From positions 61,488-125,487 of the forward strand of contig NZ_QUEE01000012.1 in assembly GCF_003477885.1 (NCBI RefSeq): a stretch of DNA of 64,000 bases. The letters are read 5' to 3'. A program made the position numbers and the translations under genes. The DNA is from Lachnotalea sp. AF33-28. GTDB taxonomy: Bacteria > Bacillota > Clostridia > Lachnospirales > Lachnospiraceae. The notes beneath the pieces were generated by a model that did no database searches, had not been told where the DNA came from, and worked only from the letters and a program-made list of their open reading frames with translations. Within the stretch, counting starts at the first letter, position 1. Each line of letters begins with the position of its first letter. Below, piece by piece: positions 33,712 to 42,828 of the stretch.

Positions 33712-36126
33712 ATGGCGGATCAGACTGAAATGAATGCTATGAAGCCGCTGACAGGTACTTCAGCTGCGGATTACGAATACAACACCCTGATGCGGCTATT
33801 AGGCGTAAGCGTGAGCAAGCATCTGCTGGATGAACATTTTACTGTGGTGTGGGCCAATGATTTTTACTATCAGCTCATCGGCTGGCCGAAGGAAGAATAT
33901 GAAGAGATGTTTCATAACCGCCCGGATCTGTATTACAAAGAAGATCAGGAGGAGTGGAGACAGCTTACCGAGACGGTAACGGATGCGGTTGCAAAAAAAA
34001 AGAGCGGTTATAAAATGATTTCACGGATCCGGCGTAAAAACGGAGAATTTATCTGGGTACAGTTTTCCACGCAGTTTGCAGAAGAGTATATAGACGGATA
34101 TCAGGTTGCTTATACGGTGTTTACTAATATTGATGATCTGATGCGGATGCAAAGAGAACAGTCTGTGACCTATGAAAGTCTGCCAGGATTTGTGGCTAAA
34201 TACCGGATTGATCGGGACCTCAATATGGTGCTGCTGGAATCTAACGCCCGATTCCTGGATTATTTCGGGGGAGAGCCGGTGCGCGGAGAGAATCCGCTTT
34301 ATAAAAAGAATATAAAGGATAACTGGGATGTTATAAGCGATCAGAAAGAAATGATGCTGGCCGGGGAGCCTCTTCATTTTGTCATGCGGGTACAGAGTCG
34401 GCAGGACAAAATTATGTGGCTGCAGGTGAACGCTACCTGCGTGGAGTGGCAGAATAAATGTCCTGTATATCTGGCGATTTTTATCGATATCACCGATGTT
34501 ACGGAATTGCGTGAGATACAGAAAAAATTGAAAAAAGCTTTGGCTGCCGAAGAGCACGCAAATAAGGCGAAATCTGATTTTCTATCCAGAATGAGCCATG
34601 ATATCCGCACTCCAATGAACGCGATTTTGGAGATGACCACTATTGCAGGCGCACATATAGACGATCCGGAACGGGTTGCCGACTGCCTTGGGAAGATTAC
34701 GGTTTCCTCTAAGCTGCTTTTGAGCCTGATCAATGAAGTTCTGGATATGTCCAAGATCGAGAGCGGCCGCATTGTGCTGTCGGAGGAAGAGGTGAATCTG
34801 GCAGAGCTGGTGCATGGTGTGGTCACTATGGTGCAGCCTCAGATCCACAGTAAGAATCTTGTTTTTAAAACTTATATCAGTGACCTCATTCATGAGACGG
34901 TGGTCAGCGATATGCAGCGCCTGCAGCAGCTGCTTATGAATCTGTTGACCAACGCTGTCAAGTATACCCATGAGGAGGGGAGTGTACTGCTGGAAATCAG
35001 CGAGAACATCAGTGAACGTCCCGGTATGGCACATTATAAGTTTATTGTATCGGATACAGGCATTGGCATGAGGCCGGACTTTTTGGACCGTATCTTTCAG
35101 CCCTTCGAGAGGGCGGATGATGAGGAAATACAGTCGGTGCAGGGAACCGGATTGGGTCTGTCCATCTGTAAAAGTATCACGGAGCTGATGAATGGGACTC
35201 TGGAAGTGGAAAGTGAGTACGGGAAAGGAAGCCGGTTTACGGCAACCGTATATCTGAAGGTGCATGAGGATGTGCCGGATGACAGCAAATTGGCCGGACT
35301 GTCGGTGCTGGTGGTGGATGATGATGAGGTTATCTGCCGCAATACCTGTGACCGTCTGGAAAGCCTGGGCATACATACGGAATGGGTGACGGACGGAGCG
35401 GCAGCGGTTAAAATGGTGACGGATTCCCATGAGTCTGGACAGGATTATTTTGCTGTTATTATTGACTACAAAATGCCCAAAATGGACGGTATCACAGTGA
35501 CACGTCTGATCCGTGACCGAATGGGCGATTCGCTTCCAATCATTATGATTTCGGCATATGATCTTTCAGAACACATCGATGCAGCCAAGCAGGCGGGTGC
35601 CAATGGATTTATCACAAAGCCTCTGTTCCGTTCCCGCCTGATATATAAGCTGAAGCAGTTTGTCGAAGGTGCTGTTAAGGAGGAACGCAGGTTCCCGTTC
35701 CTGGCAGACTGCTGCTATGAGGGCAGGCGGATTCTCCTGGTGGAGGACAATGAGCTGAATCAGGAGATTGCGGTAGAGATTCTTAGGGACATGGGCATTC
35801 ACGTGGAAACAGCGGATAACGGAAAAGCAGCTCTGGATATGGTGACAGGTTCTGAAATCGGTTATTATGATTTGGTTTTTATGGATATGCAGATGCCGGT
35901 TATGGACGGATGTACGGCGGCAAGAAAAATACGCGCCTTAAAGAGGCGCGATGTGGGAACGCTGCCAATCATCGCTATGACCGCCAATGCTTTCGAGGAT
36001 GACCGGAAGAAAACAAAAGACGCGGGGATGAACGGGCATCTGGAAAAACCGCTGGATATGGAGCGGCTGCAGCAGGTACTGGAAAAATGGCTGGGGACGG
36101 AATCAGCAGGGAGTTTACAGTCCTAA
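33712..36126 (+). CDS. Hybrid sensor histidine kinase with two receiver domains
   Basis: An 804-residue cytoplasmic hybrid kinase with no membrane helix that I can see. One or two PAS-type sensor regions cover about residues 20-275. HisKA follows with His296 in SRMSHDIRTPMNAI, then the ATPase domain (NLLTNAVKYTHE, DTGIGM, GTGLGLSI). Two receiver domains come last: REC1 with phosphoacceptor Asp585 (IIDYKMPKMDG) and REC2 with Asp725 (VFMDMQMPVMDG). No Hpt domain is present and no separate output regulator is adjacent, so the phosphate target is unknown. It has its own promoter and is a free-standing gene between the esterase and a convergent AraC gene (20-nt gap). Confidence 0.93.
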   Translation: MADQTEMNAMKPLTGTSAADYEYNTLMRLLGVSVSKHLLDEHFTVVWANDFYYQLIGWPKEEYEEMFHNRPDLYYKEDQEEWRQLTETVTDAVAKKKSGYKMISRIRRKNGEFIWVQFSTQFAEEYIDGYQVAYTVFTNIDDLMRMQREQSVTYESLPGFVAKYRIDRDLNMVLLESNARFLDYFGGEPVRGENPLYKKNIKDNWDVISDQKEMMLAGEPLHFVMRVQSRQDKIMWLQVNATCVEWQNKCPVYLAIFIDITDVTELREIQKKLKKALAAEEHANKAKSDFLSRMSHDIRTPMNAILEMTTIAGAHIDDPERVADCLGKITVSSKLLLSLINEVLDMSKIESGRIVLSEEEVNLAELVHGVVTMVQPQIHSKNLVFKTYISDLIHETVVSDMQRLQQLLMNLLTNAVKYTHEEGSVLLEISENISERPGMAHYKFIVSDTGIGMRPDFLDRIFQPFERADDEEIQSVQGTGLGLSICKSITELMNGTLEVESEYGKGSRFTATVYLKVHEDVPDDSKLAGLSVLVVDDDEVICRNTCDRLESLGIHTEWVTDGAAAVKMVTDSHESGQDYFAVIIDYKMPKMDGITVTRLIRDRMGDSLPIIMISAYDLSEHIDAAKQAGANGFITKPLFRSRLIYKLKQFVEGAVKEERRFPFLADCCYEGRRILLVEDNELNQEIAVEILRDMGIHVETADNGKAALDMVTGSEIGYYDLVFMDMQMPVMDGCTAARKIRALKRRDVGTLPIIAMTANAFEDDRKKTKDAGMNGHLEKPLDMERLQQVLEKWLGTESAGSLQS

Positions 36127-36146
36127 GATGCGGTAGAAACAGGGGA

Positions 36147-36980
36147 TCAATATCCACTTTTCCTATATTCTGAGACCGTCATATGATAATACGCCTTAAA
36201 TGCCTGGAAAAAACTTCCGGGCGAGGAATAGCCGGTCAGATCGGCGATTTCTTCCGTAGTGTAAATGCCTTTGTCCAGACAGGAGACGGCCGCGGCCATG
36301 CGCGCACCCGTGCGCAGCTGGAGAAAGGTTTTTCCATAATTGACTTTCAGGAAACGCTGCATCTGCCTGGGGCTTAGTCCGGCGATTTTGCTAATCTGTT
36401 CCAGCGTAATATCCCTGTAGTGATACAGAAAAGCGCTTTCTATATCCAGTTCACTTGGAGGATGCATAAGGGGCCTGATGATATGGGCACTGTCTATGTT
36501 ACGGGCGGCCAGAACCACATATTCACATAGAAGCGCATGCATGGAAGTCTCATGCCCGCACCGGTCCCCGGAGAGCTCCTCGCGGATCATTTCTATGATT
36601 TTAGAAAGATTCTGCTTATCGGTGCCGATCCAGAAGGGGTTCTGCAGGTAGATGGAGGTGATCTCGCACCGGGCGGCATCCGGCAGCGGTTCCAGACTGA
36701 AATAGAGACAGTCCTCCAGCATCGGGTCCTGTTCATCGGGAATCTGGCCGTGCTCCACGTTCGGTCCGGTCAGAAACAGACTGCCTGGTTCCAGCGGGTA
36801 GGTCCGCCCGTCCGCAGTTAATATTCCTTTACCCTTTGAAATATAGTGGATCTCATAGCTGCGGTGGCTGTGCCTGTGCAGCGGTATATGCTCCATGATA
36901 TATCCGTGTGTGCACATCGTGATGTGATAGACACTGGATTCTATGCTAAGACGGTAGTCCAGCTTATTTTCTTTATCCAT
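36147..36980 (-). CDS. AraC-family regulator with cupin domain
   Basis: A 277-residue regulator. The N-terminal cupin domain (HIPLHRHSHRSYEIHYISKGKG) probably binds a sugar. The C-terminal AraC double helix-turn-helix is ITLEQISKIAGLSPRQMQRFL and EEIADLTGYSSPGSFFQAFKAYYHM. The start is set at 36980, where AGAGGTGA precedes the ATG; a longer frame upstream to 37109 would run through the palindromes of the divergent promoter region. It is divergent from the GH95/LacZ pair and is the likely regulator of those genes. Confidence 0.88.
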   Translation of the reverse strand: MDKENKLDYRLSIESSVYHITMCTHGYIMEHIPLHRHSHRSYEIHYISKGKGILTADGRTYPLEPGSLFLTGPNVEHGQIPDEQDPMLEDCLYFSLEPLPDAARCEITSIYLQNPFWIGTDKQNLSKIIEMIREELSGDRCGHETSMHALLCEYVVLAARNIDSAHIIRPLMHPPSELDIESAFLYHYRDITLEQISKIAGLSPRQMQRFLKVNYGKTFLQLRTGARMAAAVSCLDKGIYTTEEIADLTGYSSPGSFFQAFKAYYHMTVSEYRKSGY

Positions 36981-37060
36981 AATGTTTGTCACCTCTGTAA
37001 ATAGATCATAGCAGGATTTCCTGGGGATATTGTCCGCTTCGCAGACGGAAATCAGCGCGC

Positions 37061-37082
37061 TATAATGTCTAACGACATTATA
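37061..37082. promoter_or_regulatory. 22-bp palindrome with a -10 box on each strand
   Basis: TATAATGTC (37061-37069), TAAC, GACATTATA (37074-37082). Each arm starts with a TATAAT box, one per strand. It sits in the divergent region between the AraC gene and the GH95 gene and would suit a shared operator. Confidence 0.5.
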
Positions 37083-37088
37083 CCATAC

Positions 37089-37156
37089 AACAACAATAAA
37101 ATGCGACATACGGTCATAAAATACGTCGTCTGGCCAGATCGCATTTTTTTGTTGTT
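37089..37156. repeat. Long inverted repeat between AraC and GH95 genes
   Basis: An 18-nt arm at 37089-37106 matches the reverse complement of 37139-37156 with a single mismatch. The 32-nt interior ends in the palindrome TCTGGCCAGA (37129-37138). The right arm contains seven Ts after GCA, so a + strand transcript could form a terminator-like structure here, before GH95. The remainder of the 36981-37242 gap holds the ribosome sites only. Confidence 0.6.
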
Positions 37157-37242
37157 TCCATTATGATAGGTACAGATACGGTAACACAGACAGCTGCAGA
37201 TTGACTGGGCAGCATAATTTTGTCATAACGAGGAGGAATAAA

Positions 37243-39705
37243 ATGAGCAGGAATCGTCTGGAAATGATTTATCCGTCCACATGGTGGCATGATTTATGGA
37301 GAGAGGGTCTTGTGACGGGTAACGGATACACCGGGGCCAATCTCTACGGAGGGGCTAAAAAAGAAATCCTGCAGCTGGGAAGGCATGATTTCTGGTATGA
37401 CGGGAGTGAGGAAACTCTGCCGGATGTGAAGGAAGCGTTTGTGCGCCTCCGTGAGAAGATGGATCGAAAAGAGTACAGGGAAGCCAGCTGGGAAGTTGTC
37501 AATGCGCTCAATGAGAAAAACTACGGTTCCAGGCTGGAATCCCATATGCCGGCCGCCAGGATCGTGGTGGAGCAGAAAGCTGTGGAAGGCTTTGCCGCCT
37601 ATCACCGCAGCCTGGATATGGAAAAGGCTCTTGCATCGGCCCAATGGACCGATGGGGGCATACGCATGTCGCGGGAGGTATTTGTATCCCGCATAACGGA
37701 CATGGCAGTATACCGAATCAAAGCGGAGAATGCGAAAGGCTTGGAGGATAAGCTGGAAGTTCTGATCTCCCTGGAGCCCTATCAGAATGAGGGAGAGGTG
37801 CCCACCGAAGCCGTCAAAAAGATTTGGGAGAGCGCTGGGAAAGAGGCCGTTTTTGAAGATCCGCATACAGTCTTCCTGTATTTGAACGAGGAAACAAAAG
37901 ACAGCCATCAGAAGGACATGGAGTTCGGCGCTGTGGCCAAAGTCGTCTTTGTAAACGGGCAGGCAGAAATGCTGGGGGAAAGACTCAAACTGTCGGGGGC
38001 GGATGAAATTATAATAGAAGTGATGCTGTATGTGAATGAAGCCAGGGACCTGGCATGGAAGCGGCTGCATGATGAGCTGGCGGCACAGACACAGCCTTTT
38101 GACGCGCTTCTGAATGAGAGCGCACAGGAGCATATGCGACTGTATCACAGCGCTGAGCTGGAACTCTCCGGCGCGGACCTGGGACGGAGCAATGAAGAGC
38201 TTTTAATGGAGGCTTATCAGGGAAAACAGTCCAAAGAGATGATTGAAAAACTGTGGAATTTCGGGCGGTATCTGTTCATCTGCGGCACCGGCCCGGATGC
38301 CAACCCGTTCCCGTTATACGGCCTGTGGGCCGGAAGATACCGCCCGCAGTGGTGCCATAATATGGCCAACGAAAACCTGCAGATGATATACTGGCACAGC
38401 CTCTGCGGCAATCTGGCGGAATATCAGAAGGCCATTTTCCGATACATGAACGACAGGATGGAAGCATTCCGCTTTAATGCCAGGCAGCTCTTCGGCATAG
38501 ACGGAATCTATATGACGGCCGGAACGACGCCCGGCGTGGCATCGCCCACCCAGGTGGTGCCGGTCATCATGAACTGGGTGGGGGCGGCAGGCTGGATCGC
38601 CGCGCATTACTATGATTATTTTACATATACGAAGGACTGGGATTATCTGGAAAGTGAGCTGCTGCCCTATATGATAGGCGTGGCGGATTTCTATGAGCAG
38701 TTCATCTGTTTTACCGAAACTTCAGACGGAGCGGAGAGGATACGCATCTATCCTAGTGTATCTCCGGAAAACACGCCGCAGAATTTTATGCCTCCGGAAG
38801 GCGTACAGATGGCGCACCCGATGCCGACCACGGTTAATTCCACAATTGACCTGTCCATAGTCAAAGAATTCTTCTCCAATATGAAGAAGATTGCGGACGA
38901 GATGGAACGCTGCGGACGCCGAAGTCCGTTCGATGAAGCGCGCATTCAGAGATGGAACCGCATACTGGATGCCATTCCGGAATTTAAGGTGAACGAAAAG
39001 GGCGCTGTAAAGGAATGGCAGGAGGATGAGTTTGAGGACCGCTATGACCACAGGCATCTGTCCCATATCTATCCGGTATTTCCGGGGAAGGAGATCTATC
39101 CCAAGAGAAATCCCGAATGGACAGAGGCATATGAGAAGGCCGTAAAGCTTAGGGAGATTGATGCCCAGACAGGCTGGTCCATGACCCACATGGCGGGCAT
39201 TTATGCCAGATTCCGCGACGGAAAGGCGGCCATGAACTGCCTGGATAATCTGGCGAAAAGCTGCCTCACCAATAATTTCTTCACGCTGCACAATGACTGG
39301 AGGGGGATGAATATCTCGCTGACCATGGATCCGGCTCCCGTGCAGATGGACGCAAATCTGGGGTATGTAAACGCGGTTCAGGAGATGCTTATGTATGCGG
39401 CCCCCGGTTATCTGGCGCTGCTGCCGGCGCTGGAAGAGAGGCTGTATGCGGGCAGAGTTAAAAACTTCCGTTATGAGGACGGCTATGTGGATATGAAATG
39501 GGATGTGGATAAGGGCGAGTTTACAGCGGTGCTGCGCCCGATCCGCCCCCACAAAGTGCAAATCGCGCTGCCGGATTTTGCAGCAGCCGCGAGCTGTCAG
39601 GGCATTGATGAAACATGTGTGGTAAAAACGGATGCACAGGTGCTGGAAGTTACACTGGATCACACCGAACTTATAATTGTGGCAGGCCGGGAAAGAGCGG
39701 ATTAA
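37243..39705 (+). CDS. GH95-type alpha-L-fucosidase / galactosidase family protein
   Basis: An 820-residue protein of the GH95 type. The N-terminal beta-sandwich domain starts at WWHDLWREGLVTGNGYTGANLYGG, which carries the family's GNG motif. An (alpha/alpha)6 barrel follows, with NLQMIYWHSL, the HRHLSHIYPVFPG loop, GWSMTHMAGIYARFRDG and MDANLGYVNAVQEMLM. It has no signal peptide, so it would act on imported oligosaccharides. GH95 enzymes remove alpha-1,2-L-fucose or related L-galactose from glycans such as xyloglucan side chains and host oligosaccharides. The ATG at 37243 follows GAGGAGG. It is in one operon with the LacZ-type gene 4 nt downstream. Confidence 0.85.
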   Translation: MSRNRLEMIYPSTWWHDLWREGLVTGNGYTGANLYGGAKKEILQLGRHDFWYDGSEETLPDVKEAFVRLREKMDRKEYREASWEVVNALNEKNYGSRLESHMPAARIVVEQKAVEGFAAYHRSLDMEKALASAQWTDGGIRMSREVFVSRITDMAVYRIKAENAKGLEDKLEVLISLEPYQNEGEVPTEAVKKIWESAGKEAVFEDPHTVFLYLNEETKDSHQKDMEFGAVAKVVFVNGQAEMLGERLKLSGADEIIIEVMLYVNEARDLAWKRLHDELAAQTQPFDALLNESAQEHMRLYHSAELELSGADLGRSNEELLMEAYQGKQSKEMIEKLWNFGRYLFICGTGPDANPFPLYGLWAGRYRPQWCHNMANENLQMIYWHSLCGNLAEYQKAIFRYMNDRMEAFRFNARQLFGIDGIYMTAGTTPGVASPTQVVPVIMNWVGAAGWIAAHYYDYFTYTKDWDYLESELLPYMIGVADFYEQFICFTETSDGAERIRIYPSVSPENTPQNFMPPEGVQMAHPMPTTVNSTIDLSIVKEFFSNMKKIADEMERCGRRSPFDEARIQRWNRILDAIPEFKVNEKGAVKEWQEDEFEDRYDHRHLSHIYPVFPGKEIYPKRNPEWTEAYEKAVKLREIDAQTGWSMTHMAGIYARFRDGKAAMNCLDNLAKSCLTNNFFTLHNDWRGMNISLTMDPAPVQMDANLGYVNAVQEMLMYAAPGYLALLPALEERLYAGRVKNFRYEDGYVDMKWDVDKGEFTAVLRPIRPHKVQIALPDFAAAASCQGIDETCVVKTDAQVLEVTLDHTELIIVAGRERAD

Positions 39706-39709
39706 GAAT

Positions 39710-42700
39710 ATGGAATGGAAGAGAGAGAACCACTGGGAGAATCAGCATGTGCTGCACATCAACCGGATGCCGCCCCACGCGCATCTGATCACATGTGACA
39801 GCGAAGAAACAGCGAGAAAGAGGGATTATGCCTCGGACTCCTATTACAGATCTTTAAACGGAACATGGGATTTCTGCTATTTTGAATCGGTCTGGGATAT
39901 TCCGGATCAAATAGGGCTGGACGCCCGAAGCGTCTGCCGGGACCGGGTGGCGGTGCCGGGATGCTGGCAGACATCGGGTTATGACAAACCGCTGTACGTA
40001 AACAGGGATATGCCGATCCCGCTGAATCCGCCGTATGTGCCGGATGACAATCCGGCCGGGGTGTATTACAGGGAATTTCAGATACCGGATGAATGGCGGG
40101 AGCGCCAGACCAGCATCACCTTTGACGGTGTGGATGCCGCTTTTTATCTGTGGATAAACGGAAAGTTCGTCGGGTACAGCCAGGGCAGCCATATGCCTTC
40201 GGAATTTGACATAAGCGGTTATGTCCGTCCCGGAAACAACTCCGTGACGGTGTGCAATCTGAAATGGTGCGACGGCTCTTACCTGGAGTGCCAGGATAAA
40301 TGGAGGCTTAGCGGCATATTCAGGGATGTGTATCTGATGTCCAGACCGAGGAAATACATCGAGGATGTGCATGTGCGGTATGAATGGGGAGACGGCCTTC
40401 AAGAGGCGATTCTTCATGTGGAAGGGATACTTAGGGACTGCGGAAGCGGCGGGGACAGCTCTGTGATCAGGGCAAAGCTGATGCGGCAGGACAAAGAGAT
40501 ATTCAGAGAAGAGACCGTAACGGCAGGGCAGAGGTTTGTATTTGAAAAGACGGTATCCTCTCCCGCGCTGTGGTCGCACGAAACGCCCGAACTGTACGAT
40601 CTGTTTATCAGCGTAAATGAAACGGAACAGATCCTGTGCATCCCGGTCGGATTCCGCAAAATCGAAATCCGGGACCGGCAGCTGCTTTTAAACGGCCGGC
40701 CGATTAAGATTTACGGAGTGAACCGGCATGATTTCAATCCGGACACAGGTTACTATGTCACGAAGGAAGATATGGTACGGGATATCGTGACCATGAAACG
40801 GCATAACATCAATGCAGTCCGCACATCGCACTATCCCAATGCGCCGGAATTTCTCTGCCTGTGCAGCGAATACGGGCTGCTGGTGATGGATGAGGCGGAT
40901 CTGGAAACGCACAGCTTCCAGGTCGTGGGGGAATACGGCCGGCTCAGCGGCGACCCTGACTGGGAAGAAGCGTATCTGGACAGGGCGGCGCGCATGGTGC
41001 AGAGGGATAAGAACTTCCCCTGTGTGATTTTCTGGTCGCTGGGCAACGAAAGCGGCTTTGGATGCAATCATCAGGCGATGAGCAGGTATATAAAAGAGGT
41101 GGATCCGTCAAGGCCCGTCCACTATCTCCATGCGCTGGAGGATTCTTGCGTGGATGTGATCAGCAGAATGTATTCGGATTTTGATTTTGTGGAGGAACAG
41201 GCGCACATGGAGGAGCCGAGGCCGTTTCTGCTGAATGAATACGGCCATAGCATGGGCAACAGCATGGGGAGCCTGAACCGCTATATTGGGCTGTTTGATA
41301 CCCATAAAAGGCTGATCGGCGGCTTTATCTGGGAATTTTGTGAGCAGGGAATCCGCATGCGGGGCGGGGATGGGAAGGAATGGTTCTGCTACGGCGGCGA
41401 TTTCGGAGATGAACCCAATAACGGACAGTTCTGCATCGACGGAATGGTAGACCCTGACCGCAATCCGCGCCCCGGCCTGCTGGAATTTAAAAAGCTGGTG
41501 CAGCCGGTGAAGGTCCGTGCGGGAAACCTTAAAAATCAGGAAGTGGTCATACAAAACACATACCGTTTCCTACGTTTGAACCATCTGTACGCCGTGTGGG
41601 AGCTCTATGAAGACGGGAGGCTGGCGGAGAGCGGTAAGCTGCTCCTTCCCGAACTCGCTCCCATGGAGGAAAAAACGGTCAGGATCCCATATCACTGTCC
41701 GGAAAAAGCCGGCTGCGAGTACATTGTGGAGTGCAGTTTCCGGTTAAAAGAAGCCGCTTCCTGGTCCGAAGTCGGGTTTGAAATCGCCTATGAGCAGATC
41801 CCGCTGCCAAAGAAGGGCACAAACGAACTACCTGCAAAACAGCAGAAAGGACTCATTTCACCGCCCAGGCTCCGCTATGAAGGAAAAAATGCCATAATTG
41901 AGGGAGAGAATTACGTAACGGTATTTACAGCCCGGACGGGCAGATGTATTTCTTATAAATGGAAAGGCAGGGAGCTGATCGCCCAGGGGCCACATTTTCA
42001 GGCATGGAGGGCACCGACCGATAACGACCTGTCGCCCGTCAACAGGGACGGAATCGAGCGCGAGTGGGTGGACTTCGGACTGGATGCCCTATGCGAGCAG
42101 GTGATGTCGGCGGATTTTGAGGAAACGCAGGATAATATAGAGATCCGGGTGAACGCTGTCCATGGAAAGCATAGCCTGTATCCCTGCTATCAGACCCTGC
42201 TTCTCTATCGGATTGACGGCGGAGGAGCGATGGATATCACACTCAAGGTGACGCCGCTGAAAGAAAATATGCATCCGCCCCGCCTGGGCCTGACGCTGAC
42301 GCTTGCAGCCGGGCTGGATGTGATGAAATGGTATGGAAGAGGGCCGCACCAGACCTACAGCGACATCATGGAAAGTGGCAGGGTCAGGATCTATGAATCG
42401 ACGGTGGATGCGGAATTTGTTCCCTATGTAAGGCCCCAGGAAAACGGCAATAAAACGGAAGTGCGTTGGATGAGCCTGATGGATCGCGGCGGGACAGGAT
42501 TCTTAGCAAAGGCCCATCCGCTCATGGAAGCGGGCGCGATGCATTACTCCCTGGAAAATCTGACCTCTGCCGGGCATACCTGCGAGCTGCAGCACATGGA
42601 GGAAACGGTATGGAATCTGGACTATAAGCAGTGCGGCATCGGAAACGGAGCCTGCGGTCCCAGAACTCTGCCGGAATATCTGGTGCCCTGTGAGACGGTT

Positions 42701-42751
42701 GAATTTAAGGTGACGCTTCTGCCTGTGGACGGAAATGAGGATATCAGATGA
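39710..42751 (+). CDS. lacZ: Beta-galactosidase, GH2 LacZ-type
   Basis: A 1013-residue enzyme with the full LacZ layout: jelly-roll sugar-binding domain, immunoglobulin-like domain, TIM barrel, second Ig-like domain and the large C-terminal beta-galactosidase small-chain domain (FQAWRAPTDNDLSP, WYGRGPHQTYSD). The acid/base is Glu447 (SLGNESGFG) and the nucleophile Glu510 (LNEYGHSMGNS, close to the E. coli CEYAHAMGNS). It is cytoplasmic. ATG at 39710, 4 nt after the GH95 stop, with a weak ribosome site; translation may depend on coupling. A TTG in frame at 39677 lacks a site. With GH95 it would remove fucose and then galactose from the same side chain (inference). Confidence 0.92.
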   Translation: MEWKRENHWENQHVLHINRMPPHAHLITCDSEETARKRDYASDSYYRSLNGTWDFCYFESVWDIPDQIGLDARSVCRDRVAVPGCWQTSGYDKPLYVNRDMPIPLNPPYVPDDNPAGVYYREFQIPDEWRERQTSITFDGVDAAFYLWINGKFVGYSQGSHMPSEFDISGYVRPGNNSVTVCNLKWCDGSYLECQDKWRLSGIFRDVYLMSRPRKYIEDVHVRYEWGDGLQEAILHVEGILRDCGSGGDSSVIRAKLMRQDKEIFREETVTAGQRFVFEKTVSSPALWSHETPELYDLFISVNETEQILCIPVGFRKIEIRDRQLLLNGRPIKIYGVNRHDFNPDTGYYVTKEDMVRDIVTMKRHNINAVRTSHYPNAPEFLCLCSEYGLLVMDEADLETHSFQVVGEYGRLSGDPDWEEAYLDRAARMVQRDKNFPCVIFWSLGNESGFGCNHQAMSRYIKEVDPSRPVHYLHALEDSCVDVISRMYSDFDFVEEQAHMEEPRPFLLNEYGHSMGNSMGSLNRYIGLFDTHKRLIGGFIWEFCEQGIRMRGGDGKEWFCYGGDFGDEPNNGQFCIDGMVDPDRNPRPGLLEFKKLVQPVKVRAGNLKNQEVVIQNTYRFLRLNHLYAVWELYEDGRLAESGKLLLPELAPMEEKTVRIPYHCPEKAGCEYIVECSFRLKEAASWSEVGFEIAYEQIPLPKKGTNELPAKQQKGLISPPRLRYEGKNAIIEGENYVTVFTARTGRCISYKWKGRELIAQGPHFQAWRAPTDNDLSPVNRDGIEREWVDFGLDALCEQVMSADFEETQDNIEIRVNAVHGKHSLYPCYQTLLLYRIDGGGAMDITLKVTPLKENMHPPRLGLTLTLAAGLDVMKWYGRGPHQTYSDIMESGRVRIYESTVDAEFVPYVRPQENGNKTEVRWMSLMDRGGTGFLAKAHPLMEAGAMHYSLENLTSAGHTCELQHMEETVWNLDYKQCGIGNGACGPRTLPEYLVPCETVEFKVTLLPVDGNEDIR

Positions 42752-42753
42752 AT

Positions 42754-42817
42754 AAAAGATCCCCTGACAGGGCTGATACACAAAATGAGGATATCAGCCC
42801 CATCAGGGGATCTTTTT
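42754..42817. terminator. Two-way terminator between LacZ and the PHP gene
   Basis: A perfect 14-bp outer stem (42754-42767 with 42803-42816) continues into GGGCTGATA/TATCAGCCC (42770-42778 with 42792-42800). T-run on the + strand and A-run for the minus strand. It separates the convergent LacZ and PHP genes. Confidence 0.9.
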
Positions 42818-42828
42818 CGCTGAAACTA

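Noticed and set aside
38722..39663. 313-codon minus-strand frame opposite GH95
   Set aside because: Antisense shadow without start signals or recognisable motifs.
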